Under the pieces are notes generated by a model. The model saw only the letters and a program-made list of their open reading frames with translations. It was not told the DNA's origin and did no database searches. Shown in pieces: positions 8,701-16,966 of a stretch of DNA of 33,618 nt. The position numbers and the translations under genes were made by a program. Positions within the stretch are counted from its first letter, which is position 1, and each line of letters begins with the position of its first letter. The DNA comes from Actinomycetospora sp. NBRC 106375 (GTDB lineage: Bacteria > Actinomycetota > Actinomycetes > Mycobacteriales > Pseudonocardiaceae), in NCBI RefSeq assembly GCF_030269665.1, contig NZ_BSTS01000032.1, positions 1-33,618 of the forward strand, written 5' to 3'.

Positions 8701-9857
8701 ACCACCACGACCTCGAGCGGGTGCTCGTTGGCCAGGATCGAGCGGACGGTCGCCTCGATGTTCTCCGCCTCGTTGTAGGCGGGGACCACCACCGAGACGG
8801 GATCGGTGACCGGCTCGCCCCACGAGAACGCGGGATCCCGGCGGCGCTTCGCATGGCGGCGGGCCACGACGACCATGACCAGCAGCCGCATGATCACCAG
8901 CCCGCCGACGCCGATCAGCGCGAGCTGCATCAGCGTGACGACGCCCTGGGCCACGCCGACGGTGGCGAGCAGCGCCTGCCCGACGTGGCGGTCGCGGGCG
9001 GGCGCGGGCAGCCCGTGCGGGCCGAGGCCGGCCGCGTCGCTCACGGTCGTGAAGCGGTAGCCCTGGGCCTGGAGCTCGGGGATCAGGCGGTCGAGCGCCG
9101 CGACGGTCTGGGACCGGTCACCGCCCGCGTCGTGCAGGAGGACCGTCGCGCCGGCGCCGTTCTGCGGGGTCGCGTTGCGGACGATCGCGTCGACGCCGGG
9201 GCGCTGCCAGTCCTCGCTGTCGACGTCGGTGAGGACGGTGACGTACCCGGCCTGCCCGGCGGCCACGACGGTGCCGTAGCCGGGGTCGTCGAGCGCGTCG
9301 GAGGTCGACGAGAACGGCGGGCGGATGAGGTGGGTCGAGATCCCGGTCGCGCCGGCGATGGCGAGCTCGGTGTCGCCGATCTCGCGGTCGCGGCGCCAGG
9401 TCGAGACGCCGGCGAGGTCGGGGTGGGTGAACGTGTGGACCCCGATCTCGGAGCCCGAGGTGATGATCCGCTGGGCCAGCTCGGGGTGCCGCGCGACCAT
9501 CGACCCGACGGTGAAGAAGGTGCCGGGCACACGGTGGCGGGCGAGGACGGCGAGGACCTCAGGGGTCCAGGTCGGGTCGGGGCCGTCGTCGAACGTGAGG
9601 GCGACGGTGCGCTCGGGCAGCCGGGCCGAGCGCACGGGTTCAGTGCGGGCGTCGATGATCGGGCCGCCGGTGCTGATGTCGGCGGGGACGTGGTCGTGCC
9701 CCTCGGGCGGCCGGGCGTGCGCGTCGTTGCCGATCGCGGCGTTCACGAGGCCGGAGACGGTGAGGACGGTGAGGACCATGACCGCGAGGACGACGGTCAT
9801 CGTCCAGATGCCCCAGCGACGGGGAGGCTTGGTCGACCGGGCGCGCACTGTTGTCAC
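5685..9857 (-). CDS. Trifunctional NodB deacetylase - GT2 glycosyltransferase - acyltransferase-3 fusion
   Basis: A 1390-residue membrane protein with three enzyme modules. Residues 17-37 form a membrane anchor. Residues 83-275 are a NodB-type polysaccharide deacetylase: TFDDG (D90, D91), HTFTH (H141, H145), RPPFS (R179), LLHD (H242). After a helix at about 302-332 comes a processive GT2 domain at 353-690: YNEAEN, VVVDDGS (D387, D388), DGDT (D436-D438), AEDTD (527-530), QRFRW (564-568) and four or five further helices. Residues 751-1090 are an acyltransferase-3 domain (ERWLDLLRAVAL, H771 in TYHAFGW, YLWHN) with about ten helices. The last 280 residues are a Pro/Gly/Ala-rich tail. By analogy with PgaC/NodC synthases and MatB-like deacetylase-synthases, I infer that it polymerises an N-acetylglucosamine-type glycan, deacetylates it outside and O-acylates it. 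The GTG start at 9857 follows GAAGAGG. Confidence 0.88.
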   Translation of the reverse strand: MTTVRARSTKPPRRWGIWTMTVVLAVMVLTVLTVSGLVNAAIGNDAHARPPEGHDHVPADISTGGPIIDARTEPVRSARLPERTVALTFDDGPDPTWTPEVLAVLARHRVPGTFFTVGSMVARHPELAQRIITSGSEIGVHTFTHPDLAGVSTWRRDREIGDTELAIAGATGISTHLIRPPFSSTSDALDDPGYGTVVAAGQAGYVTVLTDVDSEDWQRPGVDAIVRNATPQNGAGATVLLHDAGGDRSQTVAALDRLIPELQAQGYRFTTVSDAAGLGPHGLPAPARDRHVGQALLATVGVAQGVVTLMQLALIGVGGLVIMRLLVMVVVARRHAKRRRDPAFSWGEPVTDPVSVVVPAYNEAENIEATVRSILANEHPLEVVVVDDGSTDGTADLLEDLALPRVRVVRQENAGKSAALNRGVAAAKHDLIVMIDGDTIFQPDTVAELVAPFADPEIGAVAGNVKIANRTRLIPRMQHLEYVVGFNVDRRVQDTWGSISTIPGAAGAFRREAVQEVGGLSSDTLAEDTDLTIALGRAGWRVVYNEKALAWTEAPVTAGQLWRQRFRWSYGTMQALWKHRRALRERGASGRMGRLGLAHIGVFHVALPLAAPLVDLLFVYGLIFGDPAVALLLWGSMLVLQLIAGVIAFRMDGEPLGPLWALPVQQLMYRQLMYVVLVQAVISALTGAGVRWQKLQRTGAVAEHLAAPAGQDGRSRPAADRLPAPAVPRGPAPDAAPAAPVATKAPKTGGGRERWLDLLRAVALIRVVTYHAFGWGWMSMVFPSMGVMFALGGSLMVQSLRRGEALDVIGHRLRRLLPPLWFFGLLAVPIMLWHGWSGQDADGSVTSPLVWSDLLYWVFPLVDPPGSDWGADAVVGLWYIRAYLWFVLLTPVMLWAFRRRPLVALAVPIVLVGVDAVLGSPLGEWGAIGPVLVDGGTFAACWMLGFAHREGTLRRLPLLLATGVATLFVVGGLAWAFGHPAGDDGIDLNDIPFAQALVSLGAVLLVLRLNPQVAWLERVPLLGRLVTVVNARAITIYLWHNVAIAFSPSIGDLLGWNSEAQHFGIACALIVVCVLAFGWVEDLAAGRALSLLPDGRGKARTKRPVAPGPTPPVIPTDVENGETSALSQGSLRARISRVVGVAPSPPVDRVVARPRPTPTGRAPMPSPPTGVPRGTRTAPPTAPERDRSGPGTGRYTPVPAHAPRPTGAVQTGAVPAGAVPTGAVPTGAVRGAAASGGAGPSGAFPAVGAAAGATGATRTTGLGRSGGGPAPVPAPPPPLPSPTPPGPPRPGRPGRPGTPPAGTARPGRAADRHHPAPPPEGPTSLVPASPSGHDPVLSFAEGPGRAPTSHPPTAEPPAPRRGRHSLAGEDPGRPSTKDGGRHGGGRSDRR
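6171..6245. repeat. 15-bp tandem repeat, 5 copies, in the tail of the exopolysaccharide fusion
   Basis: Five 15-bp units (CACAGCACCCGTCGG with small variations) start at 6171, 6186, 6201, 6216 and 6231. On the minus strand they encode a pentapeptide of the type Thr-Gly-Ala-Val-Pro. The reading frame is kept whatever the copy number. Confidence 0.93.
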
Positions 9858-9879
9858 TCCGAGTCACCTCTTCCCCGCT

Positions 9880-9897
9880 CACGGTCGCTCGACCGTG
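9880..9897. promoter_or_regulatory. 18-bp palindrome in the 5' leader of the exopolysaccharide gene
   Basis: CACGGTCGCTCGACCGTG has perfect 8-bp arms around a 2-bp centre and lies 22 bp upstream of the GTG start at 9857. A weak promoter candidate lies further upstream on the minus strand (GTGACG, 16-nt spacer, TATCGT, near 9927-9954). The position suits a repressor operator or an mRNA hairpin; which of the two is not known. Confidence 0.5.
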
Positions 9898-10294
9898 TCC
9901 TCATCGTCACCTCGTCGTGCACGAGACGATATCCACCCCCTCCTCGTCGTCACGTGGCGTGGGAACGTTTCGCACCCCGGGGATCGCGTTCGGTGAGCGG
10001 GAGATGTCTGTTCCGTCCATCTTCGTCCACAGGCGTCCCTTTCTTGCCGACGCTGCGTCGCCGTCGACGTGGCGCGGAGACCGGACCGGACCCGAGCTGG
10101 GAGGCGATCGCCACATCGCCGCCGCGGTCGGGCGCCCGACGGCTGTCCGTCACCCGGGTCGGGTCGCCCGGCACCGCGTGTCCACGGGGCGAACGGGAGA
10201 GCCCGTGGGCGCGGCGTGGCCCGCCGCGGGCGGTGGCGCAGCGTGATCAGCACGCACCGTGCGGGGCGCACCACGGTGTCGTCGCTCTCCGCGA

Positions 10295-10485
10295 CCGCCG
10301 CCGCGGACCGAGGGGCGCCCGCCGCCGCGGACCGAAGGGCGCGCCCGCCGCCGCGGACCGAAGGGCGCCCTCGCTGCGTCGGGCGCAGCGAGGGCGTCCC
10401 TCGCTCCCCCGCGACCCCTGCTCGCGTCGTGGCGGCGGGGAGGGCGGGGGAGGCGACCCCTGCTTGCGCCGTGACGGCGGGGAGG
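10295..10485. repeat. Composite repeat block upstream of the sensor kinase
   Basis: Three copies of a 23-bp unit (CCGCCGCCGCGGACCGA then GGGCG) start at 10295, 10319 and 10345. They are followed by an inverted repeat with 13-bp arms and a 5-nt loop (10366-10378 / 10384-10396). A 33-bp direct repeat with three mismatches follows at 10411-10443 and 10453-10485. The block looks like dispersed intergenic repeat material rather than coding sequence. Confidence 0.8.
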
Positions 10486-10498
10486 CGACGGTCCTCCC
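10480..10498 (+). promoter_or_regulatory. Hairpin covering the kinase ribosome-binding site
   Basis: GGGAGG (10480-10485) can pair with CCTCCC (10493-10498) across a 7-nt loop. The GTG start follows immediately at 10499. GGGAGG is the only Shine-Dalgarno-like sequence upstream of that start, so the hairpin would hide it. Translational control is inferred. Confidence 0.4.
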
Positions 10499-12189
10499 GT
10501 GAGCAGCGGCCGGACACAGGGCGGGGCGGAGCTCGACCCGGAGCCGGCCGGCACCCGGCGCCGGTCGACGCTCGTGCGCCGTCTGCTGGCGCTGGAGATC
10601 GTCACCGTCGTGCTCACCGCGGTCATCGCGGGCGGCGTCAGCGCCTGGAACACGCGCGAGACCATCGAGCGCGACGCCGCGGACAAGGTGCTCGCCGTCG
10701 CGGTGTCGCTCGCGTCGGCCCCGGGGCTCGCCGACGCCGTCGTCGCCCGGGACGTGCCGCGGGTCCAGGCCGCGGCGGAGGCCGCCCGCCAGGGCACCGG
10801 GATCTCCTTCGTGACCGTCATGGACCCGGCCGGCACCCGCCTGAGCCACCCCGAGCCGGCGCGGATCGGCGAGACCTACCAGGGCACGTTCCTGCCGGCG
10901 GCCGCCGGCGCGACGCTCGTGGAGACGTTCCCGGGGACCCTCGGGCTGTCGGTGCGGGCGATCGTGCCGGTGCGGGGTGCCGCCGGCGACGTCGTCGGGA
11001 TTGTGGCGGCGGGCCAGCTGCGCGTGCAGGTGGCCGACCGGATCGCCCGCGAGCTCGGGATCCTCGCGCTCGCCGCGGCCCTCGCGATCGCCCTCGGCGT
11101 CGGCGTCGCCTGGGTCGCGGCGCGGAGGGTCAAGCGCGACACCCTCGGCCTGGAGCCCCGCGAGATCACCGCGCTGCACCGCCACCACGAGGCCGTGATG
11201 GCCGCGATGCGCGAGGGCCTGCTCGTGCTCGACGCCGACACCGGGCGCGTCGTCGTCCTCAACGCCGAGGCCGCCCGGCTGCTCGGCCTGCCCGACACCG
11301 TCGGCCCCTCCCGCGCCGCCGGGCCGACCCTCGACGCGCTGGGCGTCGACCCGGTCCTGCGCGAACGCCTCGCCGACGGCTCCCCCGTCACCGACGAGAC
11401 GATGCTCGTGGGCGAGCGCCTGCTGCTGGTCAACCGCACGGAGCTCGCGCAGCCCGCGATCACCGACCTCGTGGTGACCCTGCGGGATCGCACCGAGCTG
11501 GAGGCCATGACCCGCGAGCTCGACGACGCGCGCTCGGTGACGCGCGCGCTGCGCTTCGCCGCGCACGAGCACGCGAACCACCTGCAGGCCGTCTCCACGC
11601 TCATCGAGCTCGGGGCCCACGACGACGCCCGCGACCTCGCCCAGCGCTGGAACCACGACCTGCTCGACGGCAGTGACGGCGGGGCCGGCGACGGCGACCT
11701 CCGCGACCGGATCGCCGACCCCGCGCTCGCGGCCCTCGTGCTCGACAAGGCGACCGACGCCCGCGACCGGGGCCTCGAGCTGCGCATCGGCGACACGACC
11801 AGCCTGGACGTCGACGTCGCGGGCGATGAGCAGGCGTCGACCGACCGCGTCACGGTGGTCGGGAACCTCGTCGACAACGCCCTCGACGCCGCGCTGGCGA
11901 GCGCGCACGACGGCCGCGGCGGCGTCGTCGAGCTGGACGTGCACGCAGCAGACGGCGCCGTCGTCGTCCGCGTCGCCGACGACGGCCCCGGGCTCGCCGA
12001 CCCGGAGGCGGCGTTCGCGCCGGGGTGGTCGACGAAGGACCGCGGCCGGGGTGAGCGGGGTCTGGGCCTGGCGCTCGTGCGGCGCGTGGTCGACCGCCGG
12101 GAGGGCAGCATCGACGTCGCGCCCGGCCCCGACGGCCGGGGCACCGTGTTCACCGTGCGGCTCCCGACCCGTCCGGTGGCGCCGGATCC

Positions 12190-12214
<25 letters not shown>
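10499..12214 (+). CDS. CitA/DcuS-type sensor histidine kinase
   Basis: A 571-residue membrane kinase. Transmembrane helices at about 27-48 and 186-207 enclose an extracytoplasmic sensor of about 135 residues, the architecture of citrate and C4-dicarboxylate sensors. A PAS domain follows (about 230-335). The phosphoacceptor box is of the Spo0B/CitA type, HEHANHL with H356 and N360. The ATPase domain has NLVDNALDA (N box), DDGPGL and GERGLGLALV. The GTG start at 10499 is uncertain because the ribosome-binding site is 13 bases away and lies in a hairpin. The neighbours are a convergent OmpR-type regulator and a dicarboxylate carrier, so dicarboxylate sensing is the likely role. CitA-type kinases usually lie in one operon with a CitB-type regulator; here the regulator is on the other strand. 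Confidence 0.88.
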
Positions 12215-12885
<671 letters not shown>

Positions 12886-12957
12886 GGGTCCCCTTTCCTC
12901 AACTCATCCCCAACTCCGTGCCACGGGTGTCCCACGCAGGGTGATGTGCGCCCTAGC

Positions 12958-12974
12958 CTCACCCGGCGGGTGAG
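12958..12974. promoter_or_regulatory. Inverted repeat between the regulator and the dicarboxylate carrier
   Basis: CTCACCC and GGGTGAG arms (7 bp) flank GGC in the divergent intergenic region of the OmpR-type regulator and the carrier. It is a candidate operator for the neighbouring regulator; no binding data can be inferred from sequence. Confidence 0.35.
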
Positions 12975-13026
12975 ACCCACGCCACCTCCACCCGGGGTGG
13001 GGATGGTGGACCGGAAGGAGACATCG

Positions 13027-14490
13027 ATGTCGACGCAGGAAGCCGACGCGCGCCCGGCGCCCGAGCCGGGCGGGTCCGGCGGGGCGGCCGGGTCGGGGCG
13101 CCGCGGGGTCTGGACCCAGCTCTGGTTCTGGGTGGTCATCGGGATCGCGGCCGGCGTGGTCGTCGGCCTGGCGGCCCCGGACTTCGCCTCTGACCTCAAG
13201 TTCCTGCCCGACATCTTCATCCAGCTGATCAAGATGATCACGGCGCCGGTCATCTTCTGCACCGTGATCGTGGGGATCGCCTCGATCGGCCGCCTCGCGA
13301 CCGCCGGCGGCATCGCGGTCCGGGCGCTCGTGTACTTCCTGATCATGACGCTGGTCGCGCTCGGCCTCGGGCTGATCGTGGTCAACCTCGTGCAGCCCGG
13401 CGCGGGCTTCCCGGCGATCCCGCCCGACCCGGCGACCCTGGCCGAGGCCCAGGCCGACGTGGCCAGCGGCAGCGAGGGCGGCGGCGCGCTCGACTTCATC
13501 GAGAACACCCTGCTGCCCGAAAGCTTCGTCGGCCCGTTCGTCGAGAACGAGATCCTGCGGGTCCTCGTGCTCGCGATCCTCGTCGCCATCGCGACCTCGA
13601 TGCTCGCCCCGTCGCTGCGCAAGCGCGTGGTCGGCGGCATCGACCTCATCGCCAAGGTCATCTTCGGCATGATCCGCCTGATCATGTTCCTGGCCCCGAT
13701 CGCGGCCTTCGGCGGCATCGCCTACACCGTCGGCGCGCTCGGCGGCGAGAGCCTGGGCAACCTGCTCGCGCTGATGCTGACCTTCTGGGGAACGTGCGCG
13801 ATCTTCGTCGTGGTCGTGCTGGGCGGCGTCGCGGCGTTCTCCGGGTTCAACATCTTCAAGCTGATCCGGATGATCAAGGACGAGATCCTCATCATCGTCG
13901 GCACGTCGTCCTCGGAGACGGTGCTGCCGCGCCTGCTCGCCAAGCTCGAGTCGGCCGGCGCGTCCCGCTCGACGGTCAGCATGGTGCTGCCGACCGGGTA
14001 CTCGTTCAACCTCGACGGCACCTGCATCTACCTGACGATGGCGGCGCTGTTCATCGCCCAGGCCGGTGGGCAGGACCTGCCCTGGGGCGTGCAGCTCGGG
14101 CTCGTGGCGCTGATGCTGCTGACGTCCAAGGGCGCGGCGGGCGTCTCCGGCGCCGGCCTCGTCACCCTCGCGGCGTCCCTGCAGGCGTTCGGCGGCGAGT
14201 TCTACACGACCGAGTCGATCGCCATCGGCATCGCGATCATCGCCGGCATCGACCGGATCATGAGCGAGGGCCGCGCGCTGACCAACGTCATCGGCAACTC
14301 CGTCGCCACGATGGTCGTCGCGGGCTGGTGCGGCGAGCGCGACGACGAGCGCTTCCAGGCCGCGCTCGACGATCCGTCGCTCGTGCGCGACGCGATCGAG
14401 CAGGAGACCCACGGCGCGGACGAGGCCGGGGACAGCGACGAGAGCGCGACCTCGACCGACCGCACCCCGGCCGCCGCCGGCGCGCACTAG
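13027..14490 (+). CDS. dctA: Dicarboxylate/amino acid:cation symporter (DctA/GltP family)
   Basis: A 487-residue inner-membrane carrier that imports C4-dicarboxylates, or possibly acidic amino acids, with cations. Family signatures are the serine-rich re-entrant loop GTSSSETVLPRLL, PTGYSFNLDGTCIYL in transmembrane segment 7, the second hairpin loop SKGAAGVSGAGLVTLA, and DRIMSEGRALTNVIGN with the substrate-binding Asp/Arg/Asn region near the C-terminus. The ATG at 13027 is preceded by GGAAGGAG. The first 30 residues and the last 50 are hydrophilic extensions. Adjacency to a CitA/DcuS-like kinase and its regulator favours dicarboxylates as substrate over glutamate. A strong hairpin terminator follows 45 bp after the stop. 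Confidence 0.92.
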   Translation: MSTQEADARPAPEPGGSGGAAGSGRRGVWTQLWFWVVIGIAAGVVVGLAAPDFASDLKFLPDIFIQLIKMITAPVIFCTVIVGIASIGRLATAGGIAVRALVYFLIMTLVALGLGLIVVNLVQPGAGFPAIPPDPATLAEAQADVASGSEGGGALDFIENTLLPESFVGPFVENEILRVLVLAILVAIATSMLAPSLRKRVVGGIDLIAKVIFGMIRLIMFLAPIAAFGGIAYTVGALGGESLGNLLALMLTFWGTCAIFVVVVLGGVAAFSGFNIFKLIRMIKDEILIIVGTSSSETVLPRLLAKLESAGASRSTVSMVLPTGYSFNLDGTCIYLTMAALFIAQAGGQDLPWGVQLGLVALMLLTSKGAAGVSGAGLVTLAASLQAFGGEFYTTESIAIGIAIIAGIDRIMSEGRALTNVIGNSVATMVVAGWCGERDDERFQAALDDPSLVRDAIEQETHGADEAGDSDESATSTDRTPAAAGAH

Positions 14491-14535
14491 ACCGCCCGCT
14501 CGCGGCGGCTACGCCGAGCGCCGACGCCCCCGAGA

Positions 14536-14584
14536 AACGAACGGCGCTCTCGCTGCTTCGGTAGCAGCGAGAGCGCCGTTCGTT
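14536..14584. terminator. Bidirectional terminator between the dicarboxylate carrier and moeZ
   Basis: Perfect 22-bp arms (14536-14557 and 14563-14584) enclose the 5-nt loop TCGGT. It sits between two convergent genes and can act on both. The upstream arm begins with A residues and the downstream arm ends GTTCGTT, giving partial U tracts in either direction. Confidence 0.9.
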
Positions 14585-14629
14585 CGTTCCGGGCGCGCGC
14601 ACAGGACGCAGCGCCCTGGACCCCGTGGC

Positions 14630-15805
14630 TCAGTAGGTCGGCAGCGAGGTGTCGACCTGCTGCGCCCACCCCGTGACACCGCCGCCCACGTGCACGGCGT
14701 TGGAGAAGCCGGCCTTCTGCAGCGCGGAGAGCGCCTCGGCGGAGCGCACGCCCGACTTGCAGTAGAGGATCGTCTGGCGGTCCTGCGGGATCTCCGCGAA
14801 CGCCTCGCCCGACAGGATCTTGTCCTTGGGGATCAGCTTGGCGCCCGGGATCTTCACGATCTCCCACTCGTGGGGCTCCCGGACGTCGATCAGCTCGAAC
14901 TTGTCGCCCGCGTCGATCTTCTCCTTGAGCTCCACCGGCGTGATGGTGTGGCCGGCGGCCGCGGACTGGGCGTCGTCGGAGACGGTGCCGCAGAACGCCT
15001 CGTAGTCGATCAGCTCGGTGACCGGCGTGGCGTTCGGGTCGCGCCGGATCTTCACCTCGCGGTAGTCCATGTCCAGCGCGTCGTAGATCTTGAGACGGCC
15101 GAGCAGGGTGTCGCCGATACCGGTGATGAGCTTGATGGCCTCGGTGACCATGATCGAGCCGATCGACGCGCAGAGCACGCCCAGCACGCCACCCTCGGCG
15201 CACGACGGGACCATGCCCGGCGGCGGGGGCTCGGGGTAGAGGTGCCGGTAGTTCAGGCCCTGGCCGTTCGGGGCGTCCTCCCAGAACACCGAGACCTGGC
15301 CCTCGAACCGGAAGATCGAGCCCCACACGTACGGCTTGCCGAGCAGCACGGCCGCGTCGTTGACGAGGTAGCGCGTGGCGAAGTTGTCGGTGCCGTCGAG
15401 GATGAGGTCGTAGTCGCGGAAGATGTCCAGCGCGTTCGACGAGTCCAGCGGCGTCTCGTGCAGGTTCACCGTCACGAGCGGGTTGATCTCGGCGACCGAC
15501 TCCTTGGCCGACTGCGCCTTCGACTTCCCGATGTCCGACTGCCCGTGGATGACCTGGCGCTGCAGGTTCGACTCGTCGACGACGTCGAAGTCGACGACGC
15601 CGAGCGTGCCCACGCCGGCCGCGGCCAGGTACAGCAGCGCCGGGCTGCCGAGGCCGCCGGCCCCGACGACGAGCACCTTGGCGTTCTTCAGACGCTTCTG
15701 ACCGTCGACGCCCACGTCAGGGATGATCAGGTGGCGGCTGTAGCGGGCGACCTCGTCCTTGGTCAGCTCCGCGGCCGGCTCCACCAGGGGCGGCAGGGAT
15801 GCCAT
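14630..15805 (-). CDS. moeZ: MoeZ adenylyltransferase/sulfurtransferase
   Basis: A 391-residue fusion of a ThiF/MoeB-type adenylation domain and a rhodanese domain. MoeZ activates the C-terminus of ubiquitin-like sulfur carriers (MoaD, CysO and similar) with ATP and then supplies sulfur for molybdopterin, cysteine and other thio-metabolites. The ATP-binding GAGGLG is at 48-53, and DGTDNFATRYLVND and SCAEGGVLG mark the E1-like core. The rhodanese loop LYCKSGVRSAEA has its catalytic cysteine at 349. The ATG at 15805 begins MASLPPLVEP, as in mycobacterial MoeZ, and gives almost the same length; the longer frame to 15856 is less likely. It opens the conserved block shared with the Rv3206c region and is convergent with the dicarboxylate carrier. 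Confidence 0.95.
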   Translation of the reverse strand: MASLPPLVEPAAELTKDEVARYSRHLIIPDVGVDGQKRLKNAKVLVVGAGGLGSPALLYLAAAGVGTLGVVDFDVVDESNLQRQVIHGQSDIGKSKAQSAKESVAEINPLVTVNLHETPLDSSNALDIFRDYDLILDGTDNFATRYLVNDAAVLLGKPYVWGSIFRFEGQVSVFWEDAPNGQGLNYRHLYPEPPPPGMVPSCAEGGVLGVLCASIGSIMVTEAIKLITGIGDTLLGRLKIYDALDMDYREVKIRRDPNATPVTELIDYEAFCGTVSDDAQSAAAGHTITPVELKEKIDAGDKFELIDVREPHEWEIVKIPGAKLIPKDKILSGEAFAEIPQDRQTILYCKSGVRSAEALSALQKAGFSNAVHVGGGVTGWAQQVDTSLPTY

Positions 15806-15898
15806 GACGGCGCTCAACTCCCGAGTGTTGTTCTCACTGGTCCTCACGGCGCACAACCACCGCGCGGCCCGCCATGTTCCCCGACGTGACGCGGCTCG

Positions 15899-16966
15899 TC
15901 AGCCCGCGGGCGGCACGGCGCCCTGTGGGTACGGCCACGCGTTGGGCTGGCAGGTCTTCCCGTCGCGCGGGATCTGCGTGCCCTGCGGGTTCTCCTCGGT
16001 GAGCTGCGCGAGGTAGTCGTTCGCCGTCCCGAAGCTCTGCTGCATCATCACCGGCGCCAGGGCCCCGTTCTGGGGACACGGCACGTGCCGGTTGTCGAAC
16101 ACGTGGCCGACCTCGTGGTTGATGGCGTACTGCCGGTAGAGCCCGAGCTGCCCGTCGAACGCCGCGGCGCCGCGCACCCAGCGGGAGCCGTTGATGAGCA
16201 CCCGGCCGATGTCGGACTTCCAGCACGACGCCTCGTAGCGGATGTCGTAGCCGCACTGCTGCCGGTCGGTCATCTGCGAGGTCAGGCTGACGCGGAAGTC
16301 GGGCACGCCGGCGTCGATGCGGCGGACCGCGATCTGGCCGGACCCGACCCAGCTGCGCGGATCGGTGAGCGTCGCGTCGACCGCCGTGGCGAACGCCTGC
16401 TCGCCCTCGGGGATGACGGCGCCGTCCTCGACCTCGACGGAGTAGGTGTAGACGCGCCCGGTGCCCGCCTGCGGGGTCGTGCCGGGCACGACGTGCCAGG
16501 TGCCCGCCCCGGTGACGGGGAACTCGCCACCCGCGGGCAGCTCGGCGGTGGGGATGTCGACGTTCTGCCCGACGCCGGGCGGGGCCTCGGTGACCACCGG
16601 CGAGGAGCTCTGGGGCGGCGCGAGCAGCGGCGACGCCGAGCCGGCGTCCCCGCCGGGGGACAGCGCCTCGACCACGGCGAGCACGGTGAGCACCACGAGC
16701 CCCGGGATCACCCACAGCCGCCAGGACCGCAGCACCGAGGCGCCCGCCGAACGGCGGGGCGGGGGCGGCCAGGCGCGTCCGGGAGGCGGCCCGGACCGTC
16801 CGCCGGACCGTCCGCCCGATCGTCCGGCCGGGCCCTGCCCGGGACGGGACGGGCGTCCCCGCGGCGGCTCGGGACGGCGACGGGACGGCGCCTGCTCGGG
16901 CGCGAGGTCGGCGCGGTCAGCGAGGTCGGAGTCCTCGTCGGCAGCACGCCGGACCGGCCGGGTCAC
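15899..16966 (-). CDS. DUF3152 membrane-anchored putative metallopeptidase
   Basis: A 355-residue protein. The first 75 residues are cytoplasmic and rich in Arg, Pro and Gly. One transmembrane helix follows (about 82-103), then a secreted domain of about 250 residues. That domain contains HEVGHVFDNRH (H284, E285, H288, H294), a zinc-site pattern of the form HExxHxxxxxH, and a methionine pair VMM shortly after. Four cysteines in the domain could form disulfides. Peptidase activity is an inference from the motif; the family has no function I know of. The GTG at 16966 overlaps the stop of the upstream alpha/beta hydrolase by four bases, so the two are probably co-translated. Adjacency to moeZ is conserved in mycobacteria. 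Confidence 0.88.
   Translation of the reverse strand: MTRPVRRAADEDSDLADRADLAPEQAPSRRRPEPPRGRPSRPGQGPAGRSGGRSGGRSGPPPGRAWPPPPRRSAGASVLRSWRLWVIPGLVVLTVLAVVEALSPGGDAGSASPLLAPPQSSSPVVTEAPPGVGQNVDIPTAELPAGGEFPVTGAGTWHVVPGTTPQAGTGRVYTYSVEVEDGAVIPEGEQAFATAVDATLTDPRSWVGSGQIAVRRIDAGVPDFRVSLTSQMTDRQQCGYDIRYEASCWKSDIGRVLINGSRWVRGAAAFDGQLGLYRQYAINHEVGHVFDNRHVPCPQNGALAPVMMQQSFGTANDYLAQLTEENPQGTQIPRDGKTCQPNAWPYPQGAVPPAG

Larger units (their letters stand above)
9858..10498. other. Divergent intergenic region (641 bp), repeat-rich on its right side
   Basis: No gene is supported; the open frames here are GC-driven. The left part holds the 9880-9897 palindrome and a 10-bp palindrome TCGTGCACGA at 9915-9924. 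The right part holds three copies of a 23-bp unit, a 13-bp-arm hairpin at 10366-10396, a 33-bp direct repeat and a small hairpin directly before the kinase start. I see nothing recognisable between about 9960 and 10290. Confidence 0.6.

Noticed and set aside
5325..10502. 1725-residue plus-strand ORF
   Set aside because: It lies opposite the exopolysaccharide fusion, has a composition dominated by Arg/Asp/His/Gln, and shows no domain. It is an antisense shadow of a GC-rich gene.
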